A stretch of 64,000 nt of DNA, from positions 186,001-250,000 of the forward strand of contig NZ_PIPY01000001.1 of the NCBI RefSeq assembly GCF_003987065.1. Reading direction: 5' to 3'. The position numbers and the translations under genes were made by a program. The notes beneath the pieces are model-generated. The model was not told the origin of the DNA. It made no database searches and saw only the letters and a list, made by a program, of their open reading frames with translations. The number at the start of each line of letters is the position of its first letter. Position 1 is the first letter of the stretch. The stretch is from Pseudidiomarina insulisalsae (GTDB lineage: Bacteria; Pseudomonadota; Gammaproteobacteria; Enterobacterales; Alteromonadaceae). Below are positions 28,701 through 36,095 of the stretch, piece after piece.

Positions 28701-29951
28701 TGGCAACGCACCGGCTTTGATCAACATAACCTTGAAGCCAGCCCGGAAGTCTTTACCGGTATTGTGGTGAATAACCGTGCCGATCGGGTGGCGCGCTCGC
28801 AGGTATTCGCTGAAATGCTGGTCAGCGATATTCAAGCCGACCGCTACTTCTTTATCGGTAATAACCTCGACGGCTTACAGACCTACATTACCGATGCCTG
28901 GCAGAATTTCGCCGAACAATTCAAAGAAGGCCAGCAAGAGGGTGACCTGAAAGATAAGCTGCAGAACTTATGCAAACGCTTTCGCATTACCACCCAAGCG
29001 GCGCATATCAAGCAGCGCCTGGGCGCTGCCTTGCAAGGTGTTGCCGTGCCCGGTGAGCAAGTCGACGCCATCGTAGAAAAGGTCATTACGGCAACCAACG
29101 AAGCACAGATAACAGAAGCTCTGGCCGAACTTAAACAATCGTCAGAAAGTGCGAGCTACGCGAGCGAGCAAGTGAATTCGATCGAGCGCATGGCGCTGCA
29201 GATGCAGCAGGAATACAGCTATTGGCAGGAACATGTCGAGCGCGCGCGAGGCGACCTGCATGACCATACAGAGCAGTTGCTGGCATGGGTGTTCGAGTGT
29301 TTTAAACAGCGCTGGGTAGTGGTTGAGAACTACTACTCCACCGGTAACGAGACCGTGCAGACACTGGTGGACACTACCCCTGCGGGACTGATGACCCGCA
29401 TTATTGGCGTGCAGAATATTAAAGGCACCGGGCTCGATTTTGTTTACCGCTGGCAGGCCTGGGACAAGGTTTACAGCCATGCCATGACCTTACGTGAGTC
29501 GCGCAACCTGAACGACATTCAGACCGCCGCCCGGGTGCTGGCGACCTGGCAGGAATATGGTGTACTTGATGTCGAGATGGTCAGCGAGACTGTCACGTTG
29601 GCGCGTTCACGGCAGGTTTGTCAGCAAGAAAGTGTGCAAGCTGACCTGACCATTATTGAACAACAGTTGAAACGCCAGTTAGAAGAAGCAGGTAAGGCCA
29701 TGGAGCAAGGCTCATTAAACTCAGGTTGGCGGTATAAAGTGATTAGCTTCGTCGAAGCCCTGCTCGACTCTGGAAACGCGGTGAAACGCCGTAAAAAATC
29801 GAACCAAATTTATCAGGCCATGCTGGATAACGTAATCAGTATGGAGCGCGCCACCTACGAACTTGCCGAACTGAATAAAGCACAAAAAGGCGACTGGCTG
29901 GTGCGTATGCTCAAACGGCGCTTTGCCGATCGCAAAGGAGGTCAACGATGA
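25752..29951 (+). CDS. PgsB/CapB-like amide ligase with long helical extensions
   Basis: 1,399 residues from the GTG at 25752, which has GGAGG 6 nt upstream; an ATG at 25707 gives a longer frame without a ribosome site. Residues 1-690 are helical and repeat-like; a hydrophobic segment (LLAFTSVVFVGFFANHV) follows. The Mur-ligase-type core then begins, with the P-loop GTRGKSG at 738-744, LWECMGLTPRY, CYPDHEDIQGP, FVNGMSANE and VVNNRADRVARS, all in the order found in PgsB. Another 300 helical residues follow. PgsB is about 390 residues long, so most of this protein is extra. It should use ATP to form amide bonds between amino acids, probably glutamate (inference). Confidence 0.9.
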   Translation: MTTDLASPKAMLRSGMDAIWQNIYAKQLRECERGYQSWSASAARLEGKEAANVTSLRLYLFLQHQLAERFKTIEQLRARQVDFNYNYHQSASESERIEHLVSAAKYLRYPTRIIRKIAKNKLEWFDDAAISEYFEKQTAEHEKFIMFLIGRLCEVAHLSLMQINDEAQLLRQWQEMALPESLEQSISYQAQANIRVAACRGLRRVLQDMPVMLRDQVPSTTIQYVFRICLDSDMHIWMRAEMMNLIAVTQPAQYLTVFKHVFDTEDHADMFLKGRMVESMLRFVPLDSVALRYLLTAYRAESSEYVRQRFAEGTQHLDSEVALRLGIRILRTEPSSKVKAQFLMTLLKHQWSQDDFNTLIERLIKLLRSNADVFLLRTVMHLLPQLLQRFTPQLTVNESEREQIDSQLTQLHQQHSDTRVRRWAAECREAIFFYSSPDRIASDTQQKLTLLPMEKSLTLKVSEQQRTEAWYRQMAYLASSRFGFNVRLNGSKAKVWAGFRFRPRLWRIIHEWRKPATDKRQNHNHIKGRVYYGLHQFNSRIVAEQSITKVPGEPIYINEEAGERNYLPLVDQLISCLDQGWPTQPLRIYSSEGITEVTPPRSLLKRMRARWQIQWQFARLSRLRNWQEGDNFAPNAYLKKVNQLGFKVSIRGYADNKGRPYPIEPRVQRFFPSVALPFSVPSLNDVYNYFYSVYQNTITQLLAFTSVVFVGFFANHVRQLVELRRSRKKLPLVIGGWGTRGKSGTERLKAAVFNELGLSVLSKTTGCEAMFLLGNANRPMKELFLFRPYDKATIWEQVFLTKFGAKLGVDVFLWECMGLTPRYIEILQSQWMRDDISTITNCYPDHEDIQGPAGIEIPIVMQNFIAKKGDVYTTEESMLPVLQDEAHRKQASLTAVNWLQSGLITQDVLARFPYAEHPNNIALVRTMSERLGVRNDVAVKAMADNVIADLGVLKIYPVAQVQGRHIEFVNGMSANERLGALGNWQRTGFDQHNLEASPEVFTGIVVNNRADRVARSQVFAEMLVSDIQADRYFFIGNNLDGLQTYITDAWQNFAEQFKEGQQEGDLKDKLQNLCKRFRITTQAAHIKQRLGAALQGVAVPGEQVDAIVEKVITATNEAQITEALAELKQSSESASYASEQVNSIERMALQMQQEYSYWQEHVERARGDLHDHTEQLLAWVFECFKQRWVVVENYYSTGNETVQTLVDTTPAGLMTRIIGVQNIKGTGLDFVYRWQAWDKVYSHAMTLRESRNLNDIQTAARVLATWQEYGVLDVEMVSETVTLARSRQVCQQESVQADLTIIEQQLKRQLEEAGKAMEQGSLNSGWRYKVISFVEALLDSGNAVKRRKKSNQIYQAMLDNVISMERATYELAELNKAQKGDWLVRMLKRRFADRKGGQR

Positions 29952-30511
29952 ACCAACAACTCATCTTGGTGGTCGATCTTGAGGCGACCTGCTGGGAGGG
30001 CAATGTCGAAGGGCTGGATCGCAAGCAGACCGTTGATGACATGGAAATTATTGAGTTTGGCTGTGTGGTGGCAACGTTCGACGGTACCGCTGTGGCGGAA
30101 AAATCACTGTTCGTGCAGCCGCAAGTACATCCGCAACTGAGTGACTTTTGCCAAGAGCTCACCAGTATCCGCCAGAGCGATGTGGATAAGGCGCCGCGTT
30201 ACCCACAAGCTGTGACCGAACTCAACTCTTGGCTCAAGAATTTCGAGCTACAGCTCTGGGGCTCCTGGGGTGATTACGACCGTCGGCAGATTAAAGCAGA
30301 GCAAGAACGTCACAAGCTCGCGCCCGAGTTTTGTGCATTACCGCACGTGAACCTGAAAAAGCAGTGGCGCAAAGACCGGGTAGGCTCACGCAAATCCGGC
30401 CTGATGAGTGCCCTGCAGTATCATGATTTAGAATTTCAGGGCAGCTATCACCGCGGCATTGACGATGCGCTAAATATCGCGCGTCTGCTGCCGTTTATTA
30501 ATTTGACCTGA
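29948..30511 (+). CDS. DEDDh 3'-5' exonuclease, ERI1/KapD type
   Basis: 187 residues. The motifs are Exo I VVDLEATCWE (Asp-Glu, residues 9-16), Exo II WGSWGDYDRRQI and Exo III YHRGIDDALNIARLL with the catalytic His and Asp. The compact form resembles ERI1/KapD-type RNases acting on short RNA or DNA 3' ends. The start overlaps the CapB-like stop as ATGA, making it the last gene of the operon, yet its enzymatic class has no obvious role in polymer synthesis. Its 3' end overlaps the convergent DUF1653 gene by 14 bp. Confidence 0.88.
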   Translation: MNQQLILVVDLEATCWEGNVEGLDRKQTVDDMEIIEFGCVVATFDGTAVAEKSLFVQPQVHPQLSDFCQELTSIRQSDVDKAPRYPQAVTELNSWLKNFELQLWGSWGDYDRRQIKAEQERHKLAPEFCALPHVNLKKQWRKDRVGSRKSGLMSALQYHDLEFQGSYHRGIDDALNIARLLPFINLT

Positions 30512-30725
30512 CAAAAGCAAAACGCGGCACATGTTCGCCCTCGACTTCGACGCTTTCGACAAACATCGGATAGGGCCGCACCCAAAGTTTACGCTCACCA
30601 TATAGCGGGCGATACAACACCAGCAGCTCTTCGGTTTCCGAATGCAACACCGTATCGATAACTTCGTACTCCGGGCCTTTGTAATGGCGATAAATACCAG
30701 GTTTAAGGTTATTTGCTGACATCAT
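30498..30725 (-). CDS. DUF1653 domain protein
   Basis: 75 residues covering one DUF1653 domain: PGIYRHYKGPEYEVIDTVLHSETEE, then VLYRPLYGERKLWVRPYPMF (seen as two blocks), the typical SH3-like small fold. Function unknown. Two adjacent ATG codons give a one-residue uncertainty. Convergent overlap with the exonuclease gene. Confidence 0.9.
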   Translation of the reverse strand: MMSANNLKPGIYRHYKGPEYEVIDTVLHSETEELLVLYRPLYGERKLWVRPYPMFVESVEVEGEHVPRFAFVRSN

Positions 30726-30829
30726 TAAATCTCATGGCTAACTCAACTAACTGTAAATGATATTGGTTTCGAAAACGATTATAGTGTCAGTAGTGACGCA
30801 CGAATAACAAAACTTAGTGAGAAATAAAA

Positions 30830-31258
30830 ATGCGATGTTCTACCGTTAGCCTTGGCTTGGTTTGCTTGCTCGTGTCGCAGGTTTGTTTGGCAGATGCAGG
30901 AATTTGTCTCAGTGACCAAGATAAGCGCGTCACCTCAAAAAAAGTTCAAGTGCCATATTCATATAAGTACCAGCAAGAGGGTTATCAGTACCTTCTTGAA
31001 ATCGATAATGAGTTCGGCGGTCTGTCATTTTCCTCAGCTTCACTTGTTGTTGGAGAACTCAGCGACCCCGAGTTTTTTGTATCTGTTAATTTGACAGCCG
31101 ACGGCCAAAGAAATGGAAGTGTTGGCACGGTGATCATTTCAAAAACATTACTTAAGGACGCGAAACTCATCGCCGAATACGGTAACTTTTGTGGCGGTAG
31201 CGGCTGGGAAGTGATTTACCCGATTAGCGAAGAACCGACAAGTCCTTTTAATTCATAA
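30830..31258 (+). CDS. Small exported protein, unknown
   Basis: 142 residues. A signal peptide (LGLVCLLVSQVCLADA) is followed by a strand-rich domain with two cysteines (GICLSDQ and NFCGGSGW) that could form a disulfide. No family recognised. The base composition is lower in GC than in the neighbouring operon. It is 27 bp upstream of the parvulin gene on the same strand. Confidence 0.6.
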   Translation: MRCSTVSLGLVCLLVSQVCLADAGICLSDQDKRVTSKKVQVPYSYKYQQEGYQYLLEIDNEFGGLSFSSASLVVGELSDPEFFVSVNLTADGQRNGSVGTVIISKTLLKDAKLIAEYGNFCGGSGWEVIYPISEEPTSPFNS

Positions 31259-31285
31259 CGATTTATTACAGGTAAGAACTACTTT

Positions 31286-31564
31286 ATGGCGCGCGCACAC
31301 GCTTTACATATTCTGGTAAAAACTGAGGCTGAAGCAGCAGATTTAAAAAAGCAGCTGGCCGCTGGCAAGAAGTTTGGTGACCTGGCACGTAAGCACTCAC
31401 TATGCCCGTCTGGCAAGAAGGGTGGTGACTTAGGTGAGTTTAGACGAGGACAAATGGTGCCGGCCTTCGACAAAGTCGTATTTGGCAAGCGCACGCTGGA
31501 AGTGCATGGGCCGGTTAAAACCAAATTCGGCTGGCACCTGATTAAGGTGTTATCGCGCAGTTAA
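31286..31564 (+). CDS. ppiC: Parvulin-type peptidyl-prolyl isomerase
   Basis: 92 residues, the length of the free-standing cytosolic parvulin PpiC. The family sequence is clear: [65 protein letters not shown]. It catalyses cis-trans isomerisation of prolyl bonds. The stop overlaps that of the convergent DUF4097 gene by 4 bp. Confidence 0.95.
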   Translation: MARAHALHILVKTEAEAADLKKQLAAGKKFGDLARKHSLCPSGKKGGDLGEFRRGQMVPAFDKVVFGKRTLEVHGPVKTKFGWHLIKVLSRS

Positions 31565-32277
31565 TGGGCGTCACCCACATTCCGCGTACTCACCCCACCC
31601 GAGCCATCGTCGATAATGTTCAGGCCACCCACGGTGTCGACGGTCACGCTGCCGGAACCATCATCAATAGTAACCATGCCACTGACTTGCTCAATGGTCA
31701 GTGAGCCCGAACCGTCATCGACGTTCACGTTACCCTGTACATCGCGCACACTCAGGCTACCGGAACCGTCGTCAATCTGCAGGTTGCCGACAATATCAAA
31801 AACGTTCATTGAGCCTGAACCGTCTTCAATTTCCACGTCAGCATGAATATCACGAATAGTCATTGACCCTGAGCCATCGTGCACGTCAAGCATCATGCTC
31901 TGTGGCATTCGTACCGTCAGGTTGATATAGGGGCTACTGTCTGAGTAATTCCAGTTTGCGAAGTCAGCCCGCAGCATCGCCTCGTCACCATGTTGTTCAA
32001 GGGAAAGCTCAATATCTTCGGCGTCGTGATAATAAATATCAGCGATCACCTCAATGTCGGTACGTCCAGCCTCACCGATAATTTCCAGGCTACCGGCACT
32101 GGTGTCCGCTTCCAACTCAGTGATACCTGCGCCACTTAAACTAAGTGTGCGCTGCTCGTAATTCAGGTCGTCATCATTCCAGAAGCTGCCTTTTGGACTA
32201 CCATTGGCATAGACAACGCAGCCACTTAGCAGGCTGGCTGAGGTGACGGCCAGAACCGCAAATAAACTCGTTTTCAT
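31561..32277 (-). CDS. DUF4097-type lipoprotein with six 18-residue repeats
   Basis: 238 residues from the ATG at 32277, which has AGGAGA upstream; the longer frame to 32364 lacks a signal. A lipobox (LLSGCV) gives a lipoprotein. The C-terminal 106 residues are six near-exact repeats of 18 residues beginning (H/E/D)DGSGS and alternating short strands, the form of a right-handed beta-solenoid, as in DUF4097/adhesin-like domains. The Asp-Gly-Ser turns may bind calcium or only stabilise the coil. Function unknown. Confidence 0.85.
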   Translation of the reverse strand: MKTSLFAVLAVTSASLLSGCVVYANGSPKGSFWNDDDLNYEQRTLSLSGAGITELEADTSAGSLEIIGEAGRTDIEVIADIYYHDAEDIELSLEQHGDEAMLRADFANWNYSDSSPYINLTVRMPQSMMLDVHDGSGSMTIRDIHADVEIEDGSGSMNVFDIVGNLQIDDGSGSLSVRDVQGNVNVDDGSGSLTIEQVSGMVTIDDGSGSVTVDTVGGLNIIDDGSGGVSTRNVGDAH

Positions 32278-32339
32278 TAGTTGTTCTCCTTTTTTTCCTA
32301 AGTTAGGACGCAAGCAACCCGGCAAAGGTTTAGATGAAA

Positions 32340-32615
32340 TTACTTCTCGTAATGATAACGGCATTGAAGAATCGTCAGGTGCCCGTCTTCATAGTGATAC
32401 ACCAGCCGGTGTTCGCGATCGATGCGGCGGGACCAGAAACCAGACAAGCTACCTTTTAGCGGCTCTGGCTTGCCCAAGCCACTGAATGGTGTTCGCATGC
32501 ACTCTCTGATGAGCTTATTAATCGCCTTGCGCTGTTTCGGCTGTTTGTCCCATGAAAGGTAATCATCCCATGCATGAGGCGTCCAACTGAGTACACAGTT
32601 AGTCTTTTGACTCAT
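32340..32615 (-). CDS. yoeB: YoeB-type ribosome-dependent mRNA interferase toxin
   Basis: 91 residues from the ATG at 32615. The RelE-fold family pattern is complete: WDDYLSWDKQPKQRKAINKL, the Glu-Pro-Leu-Lys-Gly segment EPLKGSLSGFWSRRI, REHRLVYHY and the terminal CRYHYEK with the catalytic His-Tyr. It cleaves mRNA in the ribosomal A-site when free of YefM. It overlaps the antitoxin gene by 17 bp. Confidence 0.94.
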   Translation of the reverse strand: MSQKTNCVLSWTPHAWDDYLSWDKQPKQRKAINKLIRECMRTPFSGLGKPEPLKGSLSGFWSRRIDREHRLVYHYEDGHLTILQCRYHYEK

Positions 32616-32868
32616 CGATAAGGCCCCTCTGCGTGGCCTTACCTTGCTTAAACTGCTCAATTGACTCGGCCAAACGCGAGGCATTCGCCGGTGAGCTAAG
32701 CAAGTGGATGGTCTCTTCCATGCTGGTGTAGTCTTCCAATGACAACATGACCACAGGCCGGCCACGCTGACTGGTGATCACGGTAGGAATATGATCTTCG
32801 GCGACTGATTCCATATAGCCTTTCAGCGACGCGCGCGCCTCACTGTAGGTAATCACTTTAACGGTCAT
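32599..32868 (-). CDS. yefM: YefM-family antitoxin (Phd/YefM)
   Basis: 89 residues. N-terminal DNA-binding Phd/YefM fold: VITYSEARASLKGYMESV, ITSQRGRPVVMLSLEDYTSMEET; the C-terminal tail (AESIEQFKQGKATQRGL) would wrap YoeB. First gene of the pair; it represses its own promoter through the TGTACA operator at 32916-32933. Confidence 0.95.
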   Translation of the reverse strand: MTVKVITYSEARASLKGYMESVAEDHIPTVITSQRGRPVVMLSLEDYTSMEETIHLLSSPANASRLAESIEQFKQGKATQRGLIDESKD

Positions 32869-32915
32869 GAGTTCCTCAATGCATGCTCACATGCGGCTGC
32901 CCTAAACAAAAACAT

Positions 32916-32933
32916 TGTACAGCACTTTGTACA
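32916..32933 (-). promoter_or_regulatory. YefM operator with two TGTACA hexamers
   Basis: TGTACA occurs at 32916-32921 and 32928-32933, centre-to-centre 12 bp, about 50 bp upstream of yefM. The hexamer and the spacing are those described for the E. coli yefM-yoeB operator. Confidence 0.75.
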
Positions 32934-32940
32934 ATTAGTA

Positions 32941-32975
32941 CAAAAAAAGCCGCAGCGTTTTTACGGCTGCGGCTT
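32941..32975 (-). terminator. Terminator of the DUF885 gene
   Basis: On the minus strand, a 10-bp perfect stem (AAGCCGCAGC at 32947-32956 with GCTGCGGCTT at 32966-32975) is followed by a T7 run, 24 bp past the stop codon. Confidence 0.88.
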
Positions 32976-32998
32976 CATAGGTTGGTAGTTGTCGTCGA

Positions 32999-34843
32999 TT
33001 ACGCTTTATTCGCGGCGATATAATCGTTAACGAACTGCTCAAGCACGTTCAACGGTACCGGACCGCTGGCGAGTACCACATCGTGGAACTCACGAATATC
33101 GAACGCATCACCTAACTCAGCGCGGGCTTTTTCACGCAACTCGACAATTTTGATCATGCCGATTTTGTAAGCCGTTGCCTGGCTTGGCATTACGATGTGA
33201 CGCTCGACCATTTTCACCGCGTCGGCACGGGCGTTTGGCGTGTTCGAGACGTAGTATTCGATGCCCTCTTCACGGGTCCACTTCTTATCGTGAATACCGG
33301 TGTCGACCACCAGACGGCAGGCGCGCCACAGCTCCATGGCTAAGCGACCAAAGTCCGAGTACGGGTCCTGATACAGGCCAATCTCTTTTGGCACCATTTC
33401 GCTGTACAGCCCCCAACCTTCTGAGTAGGCGGTGTAACGGCCAAAGCGACGGAACTTCGGAATACCTTCCAGTTCCTGCTGAATGGCAATTTGCATATGG
33501 TGACCCGGAATACCTTCGTGGTACGCCAGGGCTTCCATCTGATAGCTCGGCATAGAGGCCATGTCGTACAAGTTGGCGTAGTAAGTACCTGGACGCGTAC
33601 CGTCCATGGATGGCTGCTGATAGAAGGCCTTACCGGCTGATTTTTCACGGAACGGCTCAACCGCTTTCACGATAAGATCCGCTTTGGGCTTGGTCAGGAA
33701 CAGCTCGTCCAGACGACCACGCATGTTATCGATAATGGCGGTGGCTTCGTCCATGTAACGCTTACGACCTTCAGCGGTGTCAGGGTAGATGAAGTCTTCG
33801 TTATTGCGCATGTGCACGAAGAACTCTGACAACGTACCTTCAAAGCCGACTTCTTCCATAATGCCGCGCATTTCGTCATGAATACGGGCGACCTCATCCA
33901 GGCCAATCTGATGAATCTCTTCAGCGGTCAGATCAGTGGTGGTGGTACGCTGTAGCGCATTATTGTAAAACGCTTCACCCTCAGGGAATTTCCAGGCACC
34001 GTCTTTGGTGGTTGCCTGCGTTTCGATTTCTTTCACCACGCTAATCAGGTTCTCGTAAGCTGGCTTCACCGACTGCAGCAAGGCCTGCTCGGCCTGTGCC
34101 ATCAGCTCGTTGTACTGACTCTCTTCAAGGTCGAGCGCTGCGACCTTTTTCTCAAAGTCGGCAAGCAGCGTGCTTGGCTCACCATCGTCAAATGGCGCGC
34201 CAGAGATAATATTCTGGCTGTCAGCAATCACATATGGATAGACAAACTTCGGCGCAAGAATGCCTTTTTCGGCACGCAGACGCAGATTCTCACCGAGCTG
34301 CTCAAACAGTGCCGGCAGGCCGTTTAAACGGGCGATATAAGCTTCAGCGTCAACCACTTCACCGATATTGTGCTGATTGATCAAAAGTGCGGCGACGCTT
34401 GAGTGCATACCGAACATCTGGTTGACCGGGTAGTTATGATGACGCCATTTGAAGTCAGCAATGTCTTGTTCCAATTGCTGCTTCATCAACATCCAGCTGA
34501 TGCGGGTTTGTTGATCAAGCTGTGATTCGTCAATCGCCATCACGCGCTCAAGCTGGTTCTTATGCAGCGCCAGCTCTTCCTGCGCATTTTCTTCTGAAAT
34601 GTCATCCCACTTGTCCTGGTCTTTCTTAATACCCAGGTACGACTGGAACATTGGGCTGCGCATCACATTTTCCATGAAAATGTCTTCAAACAGCTGGTTC
34701 GCTTTTGCTGACTCGCTTTGCTGCGTAACCTCAGCCTGCGTAGTCTGCGTTTCAACCGTGTTACTGGTGGTTGGCGCTTCTGAACATGCGCTGGTCATAA
34801 GCACCAGCGACACCGCCAGCGCAATACGTTTGTATTCAAACAT
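32999..34843 (-). CDS. DUF885 family lipoprotein, predicted metallopeptidase-like
   Basis: 614 residues. A lipobox (LMTSACS) indicates a lipoprotein. DUF885 landmarks are present along the whole length, including the HEGIPGHHMQIAIQQEL motif near residue 445, whose His/Glu arrangement suggests a zinc site, and the late SEGWGLYSEMVP and GPVPLNVLEQFVNDYI. Members are thought to be peptidases, but substrates are mostly unknown. Own promoter and a strong terminator; AGGAGT lies before the ATG. Confidence 0.9.
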   Translation of the reverse strand: MFEYKRIALAVSLVLMTSACSEAPTTSNTVETQTTQAEVTQQSESAKANQLFEDIFMENVMRSPMFQSYLGIKKDQDKWDDISEENAQEELALHKNQLERVMAIDESQLDQQTRISWMLMKQQLEQDIADFKWRHHNYPVNQMFGMHSSVAALLINQHNIGEVVDAEAYIARLNGLPALFEQLGENLRLRAEKGILAPKFVYPYVIADSQNIISGAPFDDGEPSTLLADFEKKVAALDLEESQYNELMAQAEQALLQSVKPAYENLISVVKEIETQATTKDGAWKFPEGEAFYNNALQRTTTTDLTAEEIHQIGLDEVARIHDEMRGIMEEVGFEGTLSEFFVHMRNNEDFIYPDTAEGRKRYMDEATAIIDNMRGRLDELFLTKPKADLIVKAVEPFREKSAGKAFYQQPSMDGTRPGTYYANLYDMASMPSYQMEALAYHEGIPGHHMQIAIQQELEGIPKFRRFGRYTAYSEGWGLYSEMVPKEIGLYQDPYSDFGRLAMELWRACRLVVDTGIHDKKWTREEGIEYYVSNTPNARADAVKMVERHIVMPSQATAYKIGMIKIVELREKARAELGDAFDIREFHDVVLASGPVPLNVLEQFVNDYIAANKA

Positions 34844-34947
34844 TGGGGGTACTCCTATAGATAGTTCTCCCTTTCTTACCTGTTACGCCGACAAAATTCA
34901 ATGACCACGCGACCGATGCGCAGTTGGATCAGGTGGGATGCAGGGTT

Positions 34948-34975
34948 TTGCTGCCGTAATTCGAGTAGCTATACT
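34948..34975 (+). promoter_or_regulatory. Candidate promoter of the exchanger gene
   Basis: TTGCTG at 34948-34953 and TATACT at 34970-34975, 16 bp apart, upstream of the TTG-start exchanger gene. Confidence 0.45.
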
Positions 34976-35008
34976 CAAGTCATCATCAATGAATAAGGGA
35001 GAACAGGG

Positions 35009-36046
35009 TTGTTACTGACCCCGGAGAACTGGACGTTACTGCATGGCATTGTGGTTTTTGCGGGTCTCGCTCTTATTATTGCCGTGGCCGGCACACGCAT
35101 TACGCGGGTGGTGGATCAGCTTGCCGACCGTACCGGCATTGGCGAGGCCACTGCAGGTGCGGTGCTGCTGGGTTTTACCACCTCCATTGGTGGTTCGGTG
35201 TTGTCAGTGACAGCGGCGGCTAACGGCCATGCTGAACTCGCCATGAGTAATGCTCTGGGTGGCATTGCGGTGCAGACCTTTTTCCTGGCAGTGGCCGATA
35301 TCACCTACCGACGCGCCAATCTTGAGCATGCTGCGGCCTCTGAAGCCAACATGATGCAAAACGCTTTGTTGATGACGTTGTTGGCACTTATCTTAATGGC
35401 CCCCCTACTACCTAATGTCACACTGTGGGGTGTGCACCCCGTCACGCCGGTCCTATTTGTCTCTTATATTATTGGCATCCATCTGGTGCAACGTGCGCAC
35501 TACGCGCCCATGTGGACTCCCACCGACACCAGCGAGACCCGCAAAGACGAACCCGATGACGTCAATCTGATGCCCTCGATGAGCCGGCTTTGGCTGGCGT
35601 TTTTGCTGCTGTTTATTGTTTTAGGTCTGGCGGGCTACTTTTTAGAAACGGCCGCCACGGTCATTGCAGCGCGCACCGGCGTCACGCAAACCATGGTTGG
35701 TGTGTTGCTTACGGCTATCAGTACCTCAATTCCTGAGCTGGTGACCTCGGTTGCCGCAGTACGGCGCGGGGCACTGACGCTGGCGGTCGGCGGAATTATA
35801 GGCGGCAATGCGTTTGATACCTTGTTCACTGCGGGCGCTGATCTTGCCTACCGTGACGGCTCGATTTACCACGCCATGAGCGAGGAAACGGTGTTTTGGG
35901 TCAGCCTGACCTTACTGATGGCCGCCGTATTGATGATGGGACTGATTCGTCGCGAGCGCCAGGGGCCCGCGCGCATTGGTATGGAAAGCTTGCTGATTAT
36001 TCTGCTGTATTTAGGTGGCGTGGCGCTGTTGCTGGCACCGCTTTAA
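35009..36046 (+). CDS. CaCA-type sodium/calcium exchanger-like membrane protein
   Basis: 345 residues, about ten helices, from a TTG with GGGAGA upstream. The two alpha-repeats are recognisable. The second is canonical: AISTSIPELVTSVAAVRRG...GGIIGGNAFDTLF. The first, FTTSIGGSVLSVTAAANG, has Gly-Gly where family members have Pro-Glu, so the first ion-ligand glutamate is missing. It may therefore transport a different ion or with altered stoichiometry. Monocistronic. Confidence 0.85.
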   Translation: MLLTPENWTLLHGIVVFAGLALIIAVAGTRITRVVDQLADRTGIGEATAGAVLLGFTTSIGGSVLSVTAAANGHAELAMSNALGGIAVQTFFLAVADITYRRANLEHAAASEANMMQNALLMTLLALILMAPLLPNVTLWGVHPVTPVLFVSYIIGIHLVQRAHYAPMWTPTDTSETRKDEPDDVNLMPSMSRLWLAFLLLFIVLGLAGYFLETAATVIAARTGVTQTMVGVLLTAISTSIPELVTSVAAVRRGALTLAVGGIIGGNAFDTLFTAGADLAYRDGSIYHAMSEETVFWVSLTLLMAAVLMMGLIRRERQGPARIGMESLLIILLYLGGVALLLAPL

Positions 36047-36095
36047 ATTTTGAGGCCGCTGTGACCTTTGCCTGAAACTGCCTTACAATACCCTC

